Source of the DNA: Aestuariibius insulae
Lineage (GTDB): Bacteria > Pseudomonadota > Alphaproteobacteria > Rhodobacterales > Rhodobacteraceae
Direction: 5' to 3'
Assembly (NCBI RefSeq): GCF_040783535.2
Contig: NZ_JBFONW020000004.1
Location: forward strand, 310,001 to 374,000
Length of the DNA stretch: 64,000 nt
The notes under the pieces are model-generated. The model was not told the DNA's origin. It saw nothing but the letters and a program-made list of their open reading frames with translations, and did not search any database. Positions 1 through 7,902 of this stretch are shown here, piece after piece. The first letter of the stretch is position 1, and each line of letters starts with the position of its first letter. Both the position numbers and the translations under genes were made by a program.

Positions 1-1145
1 ATGCCAATCAGCTCGGCGCCCTTTTCGTAGACGGTGACGGTGTAGAAGTTGTTGATCTCGACAAAGCTTTCGGGGCGCACCGGATGGGCGAGGGGGCCTG
101 CATCCTCGCGGAACTGGCGGGAGCGCAGCAGGATCGCGTCTTCGATCCGCTTGACCGGGGCGGAGCGCATGTCGGAGGTGAATTGCTGGTCGCGGAAGAC
201 GGTCAGCCCTTCCTTGAGGCACAGCTGGAACCAGTCGCGGCAGGTGATGCGATTGCCGGTCCAGTTGTGGAAGTATTCATGCGCCACGATAGCCTCGATC
301 CGCTCGAAATCGGCGTCGGTCGACGTGTCGGGGCTGGCGAGGACGGCGGAGGCGTTGAAGATATTGAGGCCCTTGTTCTCCATCGCGCCCATGTTGAAGT
401 CGTCGACGGCCACAATGTTGAAGATGTCGAGATCGTATTCGCGCCCGTAGACCTCTTCGTCCCATGCCATGGATTTCTTGAGGGAGTTCAGCGCCCAGCC
501 GCATTTATGCTCGTCCCCTTTGCGGACCCAGACGGCGAGCTGCACCTCGCGGCCGGAGGCCGTGGTGAAGGTGTCGTGGACGTCGAGCAGATCGCCTGCG
601 ACGAGGGCGAAGAGATAGGCGGGCTTGGGCCAGGGGTCGTGCCATTCGCTCCAGCCGTCGCCGCGGCCGGTCAGATTGCCGTTGGAGAGCAGAACGGGCA
701 GATCGCTTTCGATCCGCACCGTGAAGGTCGCCATGACGTCGGGGCGGTCGGGATAGTAGGTGATCCGGCGAAAGCCCTGCGCCTCGCATTGGGTGCAGTA
801 CATGCCGTTCGACAGGTACAGTCCTTCGAGGGCCTTGTTGGTCTCTGGCGAGATCTCGACCTCGGCCTCCCAGATGAAGGGCGCCTCGGGCACGCTGAGC
901 GTCAGGCCGTCTTCGGTGAAGGCCGGATCGACCGGCTCGCCGTCGATGCTGGCGGAGATCAGATCAAGATGCTCGCCGTGCAGCGCGAAGGTGCCGGGCG
1001 CGTCCGGATTGGGGCGGAAGGCGATGCGGCTTTTGACGCGGGTGGAGGTGGGATCGAGTACGAAGGTCAGATGGACCTCGTCCACCAGATAGGCCGGCGG
1101 CGTGTAGTCCGAGAGGTGAATGCGCTGGGGCGTGCTGTCCTTCAT
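1..1145 (-). CDS. pepN: Aminopeptidase N, N-terminal part (runs off the left edge)
   Basis: The frame is open from ATG at 1145 to the window edge and gives about 381 residues, so the C-terminal half or more of this usually ~850-residue M1 zinc aminopeptidase lies outside. The exopeptidase signature GAMEN is at residues about 253-257. The zinc motif HEYFH is at 289-293, and the third zinc ligand (Glu in LKEGL) is 19 residues after the second His, as in the family. It removes N-terminal amino acids from peptides in the cytoplasm. It is divergent from the small membrane protein gene at 1247, with about 100 bp between them. Identification is firm; only completeness is unknown. Confidence 0.96.
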   Translation of the reverse strand, partial: MKDSTPQRIHLSDYTPPAYLVDEVHLTFVLDPTSTRVKSRIAFRPNPDAPGTFALHGEHLDLISASIDGEPVDPAFTEDGLTLSVPEAPFIWEAEVEISPETNKALEGLYLSNGMYCTQCEAQGFRRITYYPDRPDVMATFTVRIESDLPVLLSNGNLTGRGDGWSEWHDPWPKPAYLFALVAGDLLDVHDTFTTASGREVQLAVWVRKGDEHKCGWALNSLKKSMAWDEEVYGREYDLDIFNIVAVDDFNMGAMENKGLNIFNASAVLASPDTSTDADFERIEAIVAHEYFHNWTGNRITCRDWFQLCLKEGLTVFRDQQFTSDMRSAPVKRIEDAILLRSRQFREDAGPLAHPVRPESFVEINNFYTVTVYEKGAELIG

Positions 1146-1246
1146 CGGGCTTGCTCTCCTTGGGGGAACCGGGGCTACCGGTGCACGTTAGGTCTGTGAC
1201 TGCCGGGCGACAACCCGGCCTTGCCCGCCTTTACAGGAGTAGCCCC

Positions 1247-1441
1247 ATGTCCGCACCCGATACCGACCTCGAGAAGCAGGAAAAGAAGCACAAGGGCCCG
1301 TTGATCGGGATGGGGGCCGCCGCCGGGTTCGGCGTCGTTCTGCTGATCGTCTTCGTGGGATATCTGGTGATCTCGGGCGGCGCGCCGAGCGGGTCCGAGG
1401 ATCAGGTCGATGGCCGCACCGGCGCGGTGGTGTCCCAGTAG
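1247..1441 (+). CDS. Small single-pass membrane protein, unknown function
   Basis: A 64-residue protein. ATG at 1247 is preferred over upstream starts because CAGGAG lies 7 bases ahead of it. A charged, Lys/Glu-rich N-terminus (about residues 6-17) is followed by one hydrophobic segment (about 22-42, rich in Val, Leu, Ile and Gly) and a short polar tail ending VVSQ, which predicts a single transmembrane helix. Two bases separate it from the DUF2256 gene, so the two are probably co-transcribed. No family was recognised. Confidence 0.7.
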   Translation: MSAPDTDLEKQEKKHKGPLIGMGAAAGFGVVLLIVFVGYLVISGGAPSGSEDQVDGRTGAVVSQ

Positions 1442-1443
1442 GG

Positions 1444-1596
1444 ATGCCGCGCAAGGCGGGAAAGGCCGTTCGGAAAGGCGATCTTCCGAGCAAGATCTGC
1501 GCCGTTTGCGAGCGCCCTTTCACCTGGCGCAAGAAATGGGCCGATGTCTGGGACGAGGTCCGCTATTGCTCTGACCGGTGCCGGAAGGCGCGCTAG
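1444..1596 (+). CDS. DUF2256 family small zinc-ribbon-like protein
   Basis: A 50-residue reading frame with the DUF2256 pattern: a basic N-terminus, then CAVCERPFTWRKKW, then YCSDRCR. The CxxC and CxxxC pairs look like a zinc site. In this family the protein is often found near photolyase or cryptochrome genes, but no such gene is visible here. It starts two bases after the preceding stop, so it is probably translated from the same mRNA. Function is unknown. Confidence 0.82.
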   Translation: MPRKAGKAVRKGDLPSKICAVCERPFTWRKKWADVWDEVRYCSDRCRKAR

Positions 1597-1662
1597 CGGT
1601 TGCCTCCGGAGAGGTTGCCGCTACTGTCCGGCGCAGGACGGCAGATCTCTGGGAGGATGACG

Positions 1663-3819
1663 ATGACGGACCGGGTCGCGCGCGGGCGCTTGAGTGTGGA
1701 TGCCGTTCTGGCGCGGTTTGTGGATGAAGAGGCTCTTCCGGGGACCGGCATCGAGGCCGAGGCATTCTGGGAGGGGTTCGCGCAGCTGCTGTCGGATCTT
1801 GCGCCCCGGAACCGCGATTTGCTGGCCCGCCGCGAGGCGCTTCAGTCGAAGCTTGACGATTGGCATGTGGAGCATCGCGGGGCGGTTCATGACGGCGTCG
1901 GCTACCGCGCGTTCCTCGAGGAGATCGGGTATCTTGTGCCGGAGGGGCCGGACTTTCAGATCGAGACGGAGGGCGTCGATCCCGAGATAGCGAACCTTCC
2001 GGGACCGCAGCTTGTCGTGCCAATCACCAATGCGCGGTTCGCGCTGAACGCCGCGAATGCGCGGTGGGGCAACCTTTACGATGCGCTTTACGGCACGGAT
2101 GCGCTGGGCGATCTGCCTTCGGGTGGGGGCTATGACACGGAGCGCGGAGCGCGGGTGATTGCCTGGGCGAAGGGTTTTCTGGATCAGGCCGTGCCGCTTG
2201 CAAGTGGGTCCTGGAGCGATGTGACGGAGCTGGGTGTCTCGGGTGGAGCGCTTTCCCTGCAGCAGGGCGGCGGATCGGCGGGACTGTCGGATCCGGGACA
2301 GTTCCTCGGGCATACGGAGTCCGGCGGGTTCGGGATGTTCCTTTTTCAGAACAACGGCTTGCGGATCGAAGTTCTGGTCAATCGCGACAATCACATCGGC
2401 AAGGATGATCCCGCCGGGATCGCTGCCGTCAATCTTGAGGCGGCGGTATCGACCATCATGGATTGCGAGGACAGCGTCGCGTGTGTCGATGGCGAGGACA
2501 AGGCGCAGGCCTATCGCAACTGGCTGGGCCTGATGAAGGGCGATCTGAGCGAGACCTTCGAGAAGGGCGGCAAGACGGTCACCCGGGAGCTTTACGGGGA
2601 TGTCAGCTATGCGGCGCCGGATGGCTCGGCGGTTCCGGTGAAGTGCCGGTCGCTGATGCTGGTGCGCAATGTCGGGCATCTGATGACCAACCCGGCGATC
2701 CTGCTGGAGGATGGCTCGGACGTCCCGGAAGGGTTGATGGATGCGGTCTGCACGGTGCTGATCGCGATGCATGATCTGAAGAAGACAGACGGGCCGCGCA
2801 ATTCCGAAACGGGCAGCGTCTATGTCGTCAAACCCAAGATGCACGGGCCCGAGGAGGTCGCTTTTGCCGTCGAGACCTTTGACCGGGTCGAGGACATGCT
2901 GGGGCTGCCGCGCAACACGGTCAAGATCGGGATCATGGACGAGGAGCGGCGGACATCGGCGAACCTCAAGGAATGCATCCGGGCGGCGAAATCGCGGGTG
3001 GCGTTTATCAATACCGGCTTCCTCGACCGGACCGGAGACGAGATCCACACCTCGATGGAAGCCGGACCCATGGTCGAGAAAGGCGCGATGAAAGAGACCG
3101 CGTGGATCAAGTCCTACGAGGATCGCAATGTCGATATCGGGCTTGCTTGCGGGCTGAAGGGGCGCGCACAGATCGGCAAGGGGATGTGGGCGATGCCGGA
3201 CCGGATGGCCGATATGCTGGAGGCGAAGATCGGGCATCCCGAGGCCGGGGCGACCTGTGCCTGGGTGCCGTCGCCGACGGCAGCGACGCTGCACGCGACG
3301 CATTACCACACGCTTGACGTGCTGGCGCGGCAGGACGAGCTGGCCAAGGGCGGGCCGCGCGGAACGCTGGAGGATCTGCTGACGATCCCGGTCGCCGAAG
3401 GGCGGAACTGGTCCGACGAAGAGATTGCGCGCGAGATCGAGAACAACGCGCAGGGGATCCTCGGCTATGTCGTGCGCTGGATCGATCAGGGGGTCGGCTG
3501 CTCGAAGGTGCCTGATATCCACGATGTGGGCCTGATGGAGGATCGGGCGACCTGCCGGATCTCCTCGCAGGCGCTGGCGAATTGGCTGCATCACGGCGTG
3601 GTCTCGGGCGATCAGGTGATGGCCGCGATGCGCAAGATGGCGAAGGTCGTGGACCGGCAGAACGAGGGCGACCCGGCCTACAGACCCATGGCGCCGGGCT
3701 ATGACGGGCTGGCGTTTCAGGCGGCCTGCGATCTGGTCTTCAAGGGCCGCGAGCAACCCTCGGGCTATACGGAGCCGGTGTTGCATCAGCGCCGGCTGGA
3801 GCTGAAGGCGGCGGGGTAA
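1663..3819 (+). CDS. glcB: Malate synthase G
   Basis: About 718 residues, the length of the large monomeric isoform G. It condenses glyoxylate with acetyl-CoA to malate in the glyoxylate shunt and in glycolate use. Family blocks visible include GGYDTERGARVIAWAKGFLD near the N-terminus, the EDSVACVDGEDK acidic region and GKGMWAMPDRMADML toward the C-terminus. There are two in-frame ATGs, at 1657 and 1663; GGGAGG at 1651-1656 abuts the first and is properly spaced for the second, so 1663 is chosen. A GlcG-like gene follows 66 bp downstream, a common pairing. Confidence 0.95.
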   Translation: MTDRVARGRLSVDAVLARFVDEEALPGTGIEAEAFWEGFAQLLSDLAPRNRDLLARREALQSKLDDWHVEHRGAVHDGVGYRAFLEEIGYLVPEGPDFQIETEGVDPEIANLPGPQLVVPITNARFALNAANARWGNLYDALYGTDALGDLPSGGGYDTERGARVIAWAKGFLDQAVPLASGSWSDVTELGVSGGALSLQQGGGSAGLSDPGQFLGHTESGGFGMFLFQNNGLRIEVLVNRDNHIGKDDPAGIAAVNLEAAVSTIMDCEDSVACVDGEDKAQAYRNWLGLMKGDLSETFEKGGKTVTRELYGDVSYAAPDGSAVPVKCRSLMLVRNVGHLMTNPAILLEDGSDVPEGLMDAVCTVLIAMHDLKKTDGPRNSETGSVYVVKPKMHGPEEVAFAVETFDRVEDMLGLPRNTVKIGIMDEERRTSANLKECIRAAKSRVAFINTGFLDRTGDEIHTSMEAGPMVEKGAMKETAWIKSYEDRNVDIGLACGLKGRAQIGKGMWAMPDRMADMLEAKIGHPEAGATCAWVPSPTAATLHATHYHTLDVLARQDELAKGGPRGTLEDLLTIPVAEGRNWSDEEIAREIENNAQGILGYVVRWIDQGVGCSKVPDIHDVGLMEDRATCRISSQALANWLHHGVVSGDQVMAAMRKMAKVVDRQNEGDPAYRPMAPGYDGLAFQAACDLVFKGREQPSGYTEPVLHQRRLELKAAG

Positions 3820-3830
3820 ATCGATTGGCC

Positions 3831-3851
3831 TTCGGCGGGAATACCGCTGAA
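3831..3851 (+). other. Stem-loop between glcB and the GlcG-like gene
   Basis: TTCGGCGG and CCGCTGAA can pair (8 bp, one G-T wobble) across a GAATA loop. There is no following T-run, so this is not a standard intrinsic terminator. It could be an mRNA-stabilising or processing hairpin between two co-transcribed genes. Confidence 0.3.
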
Positions 3852-3885
3852 GAAAAGCCGGTCACGGCGCAGGAGGAGAAGACCT

Positions 3886-4314
3886 ATGGCAGAGATTACG
3901 ATTGAGCAGGCCCGCGTGATGGTGCGGGAGACGCTGGCGAAGGGGCGGCAGATGGGGCTGAAACCGCTTTCGGTCGTGGTTCTGGATGCGGGCGGGCATG
4001 TGAAGGCGTTCGAGCGCGAGGACGGGGCGTCTCCGGGGCGGTTCGGGATTGCGCAAGGCAAGGCCTATGGCGCCGTGATGCTGCATATGCCGGGCAGCGC
4101 GCAGATGGCGCGGGCCGAACAGCAGGCCTATTTCATGGCCGCTGCGAACGGGGTCTTTGGCGGGCAGGTCGTGCCGGTTCCGGGCGGTGTGCTGATCCGC
4201 GACGATGCGGGAGTGGTGATCGGGGCGCTGGGCGTGACGGGCGATACATCCGACAATGACGCGGAGGCGGCGCTGGCCGGGATTGAGGCGGCAGGGCTTA
4301 AGGGAGAGGCGTAG
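3886..4314 (+). CDS. GlcG/HbpS family (DUF336) heme-binding-type protein
   Basis: 142 residues covering one full GlcG/HbpS domain: an N-terminal helix, the block SVVVLDAGGHVKAFEREDGA, and a C-terminal glycine-rich segment GGVLIRDDAGVVIGALGVTG. A strong AGGAGGAG lies 6 bases before the ATG. Members are encoded in glycolate/malate synthase loci, and some bind heme or aid cofactor handling. The biochemical role here is not known; its place behind malate synthase G suggests an accessory role in glycolate/glyoxylate metabolism. Confidence 0.85.
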   Translation: MAEITIEQARVMVRETLAKGRQMGLKPLSVVVLDAGGHVKAFEREDGASPGRFGIAQGKAYGAVMLHMPGSAQMARAEQQAYFMAAANGVFGGQVVPVPGGVLIRDDAGVVIGALGVTGDTSDNDAEAALAGIEAAGLKGEA

Positions 4315-4339
4315 CGCCCCTCCCTGTCGTCTTGCAGGC

Positions 4340-4570
4340 CTAGAGGAACTCGAGGCTGTCCGCGATGCTGGTCTCGAGCCTGTCCTGTTCGACCCACCGC
4401 TGAAAGGCGCCGGGGTTGCTGGACAACTCTCCGTTCGGCAAGACGATGCCGTAGTCGGGGCCCTCGAGAGGGGGCTGAACCGGCATGATGTCGTCTGGAT
4501 CGATGCCGTCCGGCGAGGCCCACCACGGTCCAGGATTGATGACGAATTCATCGTTGAGTTCTAAAATCAT
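4340..4570 (-). CDS. Small acidic protein, unknown function
   Basis: 76 residues from ATG 4570. GGAG (complement of 4577-4580) sits 6 bases upstream of this ATG, which is better than the in-frame GTG at 4582. The protein is acidic and rich in Pro, Asp and Glu (for example ASPDGIDPDDIMPVQPP), with no signal peptide or membrane segment, and it ends ADSLEFL. It resembles nothing I recognise. It is convergent with the GlcG-like gene and has an unusually structured upstream region with four inverted repeats. The local base composition is lower in GC than the surroundings. Confidence 0.6.
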   Translation of the reverse strand: MILELNDEFVINPGPWWASPDGIDPDDIMPVQPPLEGPDYGIVLPNGELSSNPGAFQRWVEQDRLETSIADSLEFL

Positions 4571-4598
4571 GATGTACTCCACTACTTTTTAACGAAAA

Positions 4599-4707
4599 CA
4601 GGATCTAACAAATGATCCTGATGTCTGTGCTATCGGTTCATGTCATGAACCGGCAGTCCGGGATTCCGGACTTGCAGGGGCACTGTGCGAAAATAACGGA
4701 TTTTCGC
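4599..4707. promoter_or_regulatory. Cluster of four perfect inverted repeats in a divergent intergenic region
   Basis: Four separate perfect hairpins lie in 109 bp. (1) CAGGATC/GATCCTG, 4599-4620, 8-base loop. (2) CGGTTCATG/CATGAACCG, 4634-4652, one central base, more like a protein operator. (3) AGTCCGG/CCGGACT, 4655-4672, loop GATT. (4) GCGAAAAT/ATTTTCGC, 4687-4707, loop AACGG. Read on the minus strand, hairpin 1 is followed by TTTTCGTT, a terminator-like tail, ahead of the small gene at 4340-4570. The cluster may be a regulated leader or attenuator, an operator array, or both. Confidence 0.55.
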
Positions 4708-4757
4708 GGCTCGGAAGGTGCTTATGTTGAGCTTTGAAGAGGCAACGGAGGTTTGGC

Positions 4758-5534
4758 ATGACCCGCCCGGTCATTGGCATCATCGGTAATTCGTATCTCG
4801 TCAATGACGAGTATCCGGCCCATGCGGGCGGGACGATCAACACATGTGCGGTGGCCAATGTTGCCGATTGCCTGCCTCTGATCGTGCCGTCGGATCCGTC
4901 GATGGCGCGGGCCGAGGAGTTGATGGAGGTCTGCGACGGGTTCCTCTTCACCGGGGGGCGTCCGAATGTGCATCCCGAGGAATACGGCGAGGACGAGACG
5001 CCCGCGCATGGCGCCTTTGATCGGAGCCGCGATGCGCTAACACTGCCGCTGATCCGGGCCTTGGTCGAGCGGGGGCAGCCTTTCATGGGGATCTGCCGGG
5101 GCTTTCAGGAGGTGAATGTCGCGATGGGCGGCACGCTGCATCCGGAGATCCGCGATCTGCCGGGGCGGGACAATCACCGGATGCCGCCCGATGGGACGCT
5201 GGAGGAGAAGTTCGCGCTGCGCCATATGGTGACGCTTTGCGAGGGGAGCGCGTTTCATCGGCTCTTTGGCGCGCGGGAGGTGATGACCAATTCGCTGCAT
5301 GGGCAGGGGATCAAGACGCCGGGGCAGCGGATCGTGATCGATGGAACGGCGCCCGATGGGACGGCAGAGGCGTTGCATGTCGAGGGCGCGACGGGCTTTA
5401 CCCTGTCGGTGCAGTGGCATCCGGAGTGGAACGCGGCGGCCGATCCTGTCTCTCGGCCATTGTTCGAGGCGTTTGGAGAAGCCGCGCGGGTCTGGGCGGC
5501 CGGGCGAGACGGACGGGTGCGGCTGTCGGCGTGA
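4758..5534 (+). CDS. Class I glutamine amidotransferase-like hydrolase (peptidase C26, PuuD type)
   Basis: 258 residues from ATG 4758, preceded by GGAGG six bases upstream. The nucleophile elbow GICRGFQEVN gives Cys113, and the His-x-Glu partner pair is in QWHPEW (His221, Glu223), so the triad is complete. The oxyanion-strand motif GFLFTGG is near residue 61. The closest known family is gamma-glutamyl-GABA hydrolase (PuuD), which acts in putrescine breakdown, but no other puu gene is near, so the substrate is uncertain. It is followed 25 bp later by the isomerase gene. Confidence 0.85.
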   Translation: MTRPVIGIIGNSYLVNDEYPAHAGGTINTCAVANVADCLPLIVPSDPSMARAEELMEVCDGFLFTGGRPNVHPEEYGEDETPAHGAFDRSRDALTLPLIRALVERGQPFMGICRGFQEVNVAMGGTLHPEIRDLPGRDNHRMPPDGTLEEKFALRHMVTLCEGSAFHRLFGAREVMTNSLHGQGIKTPGQRIVIDGTAPDGTAEALHVEGATGFTLSVQWHPEWNAAADPVSRPLFEAFGEAARVWAAGRDGRVRLSA

Positions 5535-5559
5535 CCTGTCATTTTTGGGAAGCTGAGAC

Positions 5560-6237
5560 ATGAAGCGTAGCCGGATCAATGAGATCATGGCCGAGGCCGA
5601 GGAGATGATTGCGCGGCACGGCTTTGTGCTGCCGCCTTTTGCGCGCTGGTCCGAGGCAGAGTTCCGGCGGCCCGAGGCGGCGGCGATCGTGGAGCGGCGG
5701 TGCGGTTGGGACATTACCGATTACGGGGAGGGCCGGTTCGATGAGATGGGGCTGTTCCTCTTCACCCTGCGCAATGGGAGGTTGGAGGATCTGAGGGCCG
5801 GGCAGGGCATGTGCTATGCCGAGAAGCTTCTGATTTCGCGCAAAGATCAGCTGTCGCCGATGCATACGCATGTGATCAAGGCCGAGGATATCATCAATCG
5901 CGGCGGCGCGACCTTGGCGGTGGAGCTTTATGGCTCGGACGCCGAAGGAGCTTTTGACGAGAGCGCGGGCGGGCGGGTCTTCTGCGACGGGATCGCGCGG
6001 GATTTTGCGCCCGGCGAGGTTCTGAAGCTGGCGCCGGGAGAGAGCGTGACGCTGATGCCGGGGGATTGGCATGCCTTCTGGGGCGAGGGGGGCGATGTGC
6101 TGATCGGGGAGGTGTCGACGGTGAATGATGACGAGACCGACAATGTCTTTCGCGAGCCCATTGGGCGGTTTGCCGAGGTCGAGGAAGACGCGCCGCCGCG
6201 GCATCTTCTGGTGAGCGATTACGCGTCCCGGCTGTAG
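5560..6237 (+). CDS. D-lyxose/D-mannose family sugar isomerase (cupin)
   Basis: 225 residues, the usual size for the D-lyxose isomerase family, cupin-fold metal enzymes that interconvert D-lyxose/D-xylulose or D-mannose/D-fructose. Metal-binding HTHVIKAEDI lies near residues 107-116, and the C-terminal cupin strand with GDWHAFWGEGG supplies a further His. The 3' end overlaps the convergent GNAT gene by 19 bp (6219-6237). It is probably in one transcript with the hydrolase upstream. Family assignment is good; the physiological sugar is not determined. Confidence 0.82.
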   Translation: MKRSRINEIMAEAEEMIARHGFVLPPFARWSEAEFRRPEAAAIVERRCGWDITDYGEGRFDEMGLFLFTLRNGRLEDLRAGQGMCYAEKLLISRKDQLSPMHTHVIKAEDIINRGGATLAVELYGSDAEGAFDESAGGRVFCDGIARDFAPGEVLKLAPGESVTLMPGDWHAFWGEGGDVLIGEVSTVNDDETDNVFREPIGRFAEVEEDAPPRHLLVSDYASRL

Positions 6238-6707
6238 GGCCGCGCCATGTGGAAGGTTTGCAGGGTCTGTCCATTGCGCTCTTCGCTGGCGTCGCCTGTG
6301 ACCTGCCATCCGCGCCGCTCGAGGAACGGGCGCGCATAAAGCGAGGCGCGGACGGTCAGCGTTTCGGGCTTTGGGTCAGGGAGGGCATCGAGGAGGCCAT
6401 CGTAGATCTGCCCGGCGAGACCCGTGCGGCGCTTGTCGGGGGCCACGAAGAGGAAGTCGATATAGCCGTCCCGCCGGATCGTGCCGAAGCCCGCGAGCAC
6501 GTCAAGTTCGGGCAGGACCTCGTAGGCCATGAGCGTGATGTGATCGGCGACGCGGTCGCGCCATTCCGGCTCTGGTGTGGGGGAGGCGGACCAGGCGCGG
6601 CGTTCCTCCTGCGAGTAAAACTCGGCGGCGCCGATGCGGACGGCATCGTGGAGAAGGCGGCGGGCCGATGCCGTCTCGGAGACGTGGAACGGGCGGATCT
6701 CGATCAT
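6219..6707 (-). CDS. GNAT family N-acetyltransferase
   Basis: 162 residues with a GNAT layout: beta-strand IRPFHVSET at the start, then GYIDFLFVAPDKRRTGLAGQIYDGLL, which contains the acetyl-CoA-binding R/Q-x-x-G-x-G/A region, and a C-terminal FLERRGW motif. It starts one base after the kynU stop, so it is the last gene of the SDR-kynU-GNAT operon. The acceptor substrate is unknown. Its 3' end overlaps the convergent isomerase gene. Confidence 0.85.
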   Translation of the reverse strand: MIEIRPFHVSETASARRLLHDAVRIGAAEFYSQEERRAWSASPTPEPEWRDRVADHITLMAYEVLPELDVLAGFGTIRRDGYIDFLFVAPDKRRTGLAGQIYDGLLDALPDPKPETLTVRASLYARPFLERRGWQVTGDASEERNGQTLQTFHMARPYSRDA

Positions 6708-6708
6708 G

Positions 6709-7902
6709 TCAGGTGACGGCCTTGCGGATCTTGTAGTCGTCCTGTTGGTATAGACCGGATTTCATAATGGATTCAAGCCGCTCTGCGGCTATCTTGATGT
6801 CCTCTTCGTCGATAAAGAGGGGCGTGATGCCAAAGCGCAGGATGTCGGGTTCGCGGAAGTCTCCGATCACCTTATCTGCGATGAGGGCCTGCATGATGGC
6901 GTAGCCGTCGCGATGCCGGAAGGAGATGTGGCTGCCACGCTCCGTCGCGCTGCGGGGGCTGGCGAGGGTCAGATCGGGGCAGCGGGTTTCGACTTCGGTA
7001 ATGAAGAGATCGCATAGCGCGGCGGAGCGGGTCTGGAGGGCACCGAGGTCGATGTCGTCCCAAATGTCGAGCGCGGCGTCGAGGGCGGCCATTTGCAGGA
7101 CGGGAGGCGTGCCGACGCGGAAGCGCTCGATACCGGGGCCGGGGCGGTAGTCCGGCTCGAACGCGAATGGGGCGGCGTGGCCGAGCCATCCGGCGAGGAT
7201 CGGTTCGACCTTGTCCAGATGCCGCCTCGCGACCGAGATGAAGGCAGGCGCGCCGGGGCCTGCGTTGAGATATTTGTAGGTGCAGCCGATGCAGATATCG
7301 GCGCCGGTGCCGGTCATGTCGACGGGGATTGCGCCCGCGGAATGGGCCAGATCCCAGATTGCGAGGGCGCCATGGGCGTGGGCCTTGCGGGTCAGAGCGG
7401 CCATGTCGTGGCGGCGGCTGGTGCGGTAGTCGACCTCGGTCAGCAAAAGCGCGGCGGTCGCGTCGGTGATGTGGCCGGCGATCTCCTCGGGCGGGACGAT
7501 CTTGAGGCTATGACCCTTGCCCATCGCGTCGATCAGGCTTTGCGCCATGTAGAGATCGGTCGGGAAATTGCCGGTGCAGCTGAGGATCTCGCGCCGGTCG
7601 GGGCGCAGTTGCAGCGCGGCGGAGAGGGCCTGGAAGACCTTGATCGAGAGCGTGTCGCCGATGGTCGTCGTGCCGGGCTCGGCTCCGATCAGGCGGCCCA
7701 TGCGGTCACCGAGGCGGGTCGGCTGCTCCATCCATCCGGCGGCGGTCCAGCCACCGATGAGCTGGGCGCCCCATTCGTCCTGCAGGGTTTGCGCGACGCG
7801 CGCGGCTGCGGTTTTGGGCAGGGGGCCGAGAGAGTTGCCGTCGAGGTAGATCATGCCTTCGGGGATGTCGAAGAGCGTTTTGGTTCGAGTGAAGTCGGTC
7901 AC
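6709..7902 (-). CDS. kynU: Kynureninase
   Basis: 397 residues from GTG 7902; this start overlaps the SDR stop by GTGA (7899-7902), which indicates translational coupling. This PLP enzyme cleaves kynurenine or 3-hydroxykynurenine to (hydroxy)anthranilate and alanine in tryptophan degradation. N-terminal block YLDGNSLGPLPK and the PLP-lysine motif CTYKYLNAGPG (Lys210) are present, as is the GWLGH region. No kynA or kynB is seen beside it. Identification is firm. Confidence 0.95.
   Translation of the reverse strand: MTDFTRTKTLFDIPEGMIYLDGNSLGPLPKTAAARVAQTLQDEWGAQLIGGWTAAGWMEQPTRLGDRMGRLIGAEPGTTTIGDTLSIKVFQALSAALQLRPDRREILSCTGNFPTDLYMAQSLIDAMGKGHSLKIVPPEEIAGHITDATAALLLTEVDYRTSRRHDMAALTRKAHAHGALAIWDLAHSAGAIPVDMTGTGADICIGCTYKYLNAGPGAPAFISVARRHLDKVEPILAGWLGHAAPFAFEPDYRPGPGIERFRVGTPPVLQMAALDAALDIWDDIDLGALQTRSAALCDLFITEVETRCPDLTLASPRSATERGSHISFRHRDGYAIMQALIADKVIGDFREPDILRFGITPLFIDEEDIKIAAERLESIMKSGLYQQDDYKIRKAVT

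Noticed and set aside
1621..3786. 721-residue open frame on the minus strand under malate synthase
   Set aside because: It is the antisense of a firmly identified gene, is Arg/His/Pro-rich without any family blocks, and arises from the high third-position GC of the real gene. The same applies to long antisense frames at 84-1199, 7093-8001, 27803-29449, 38696-40480, 53225-54385 and others.
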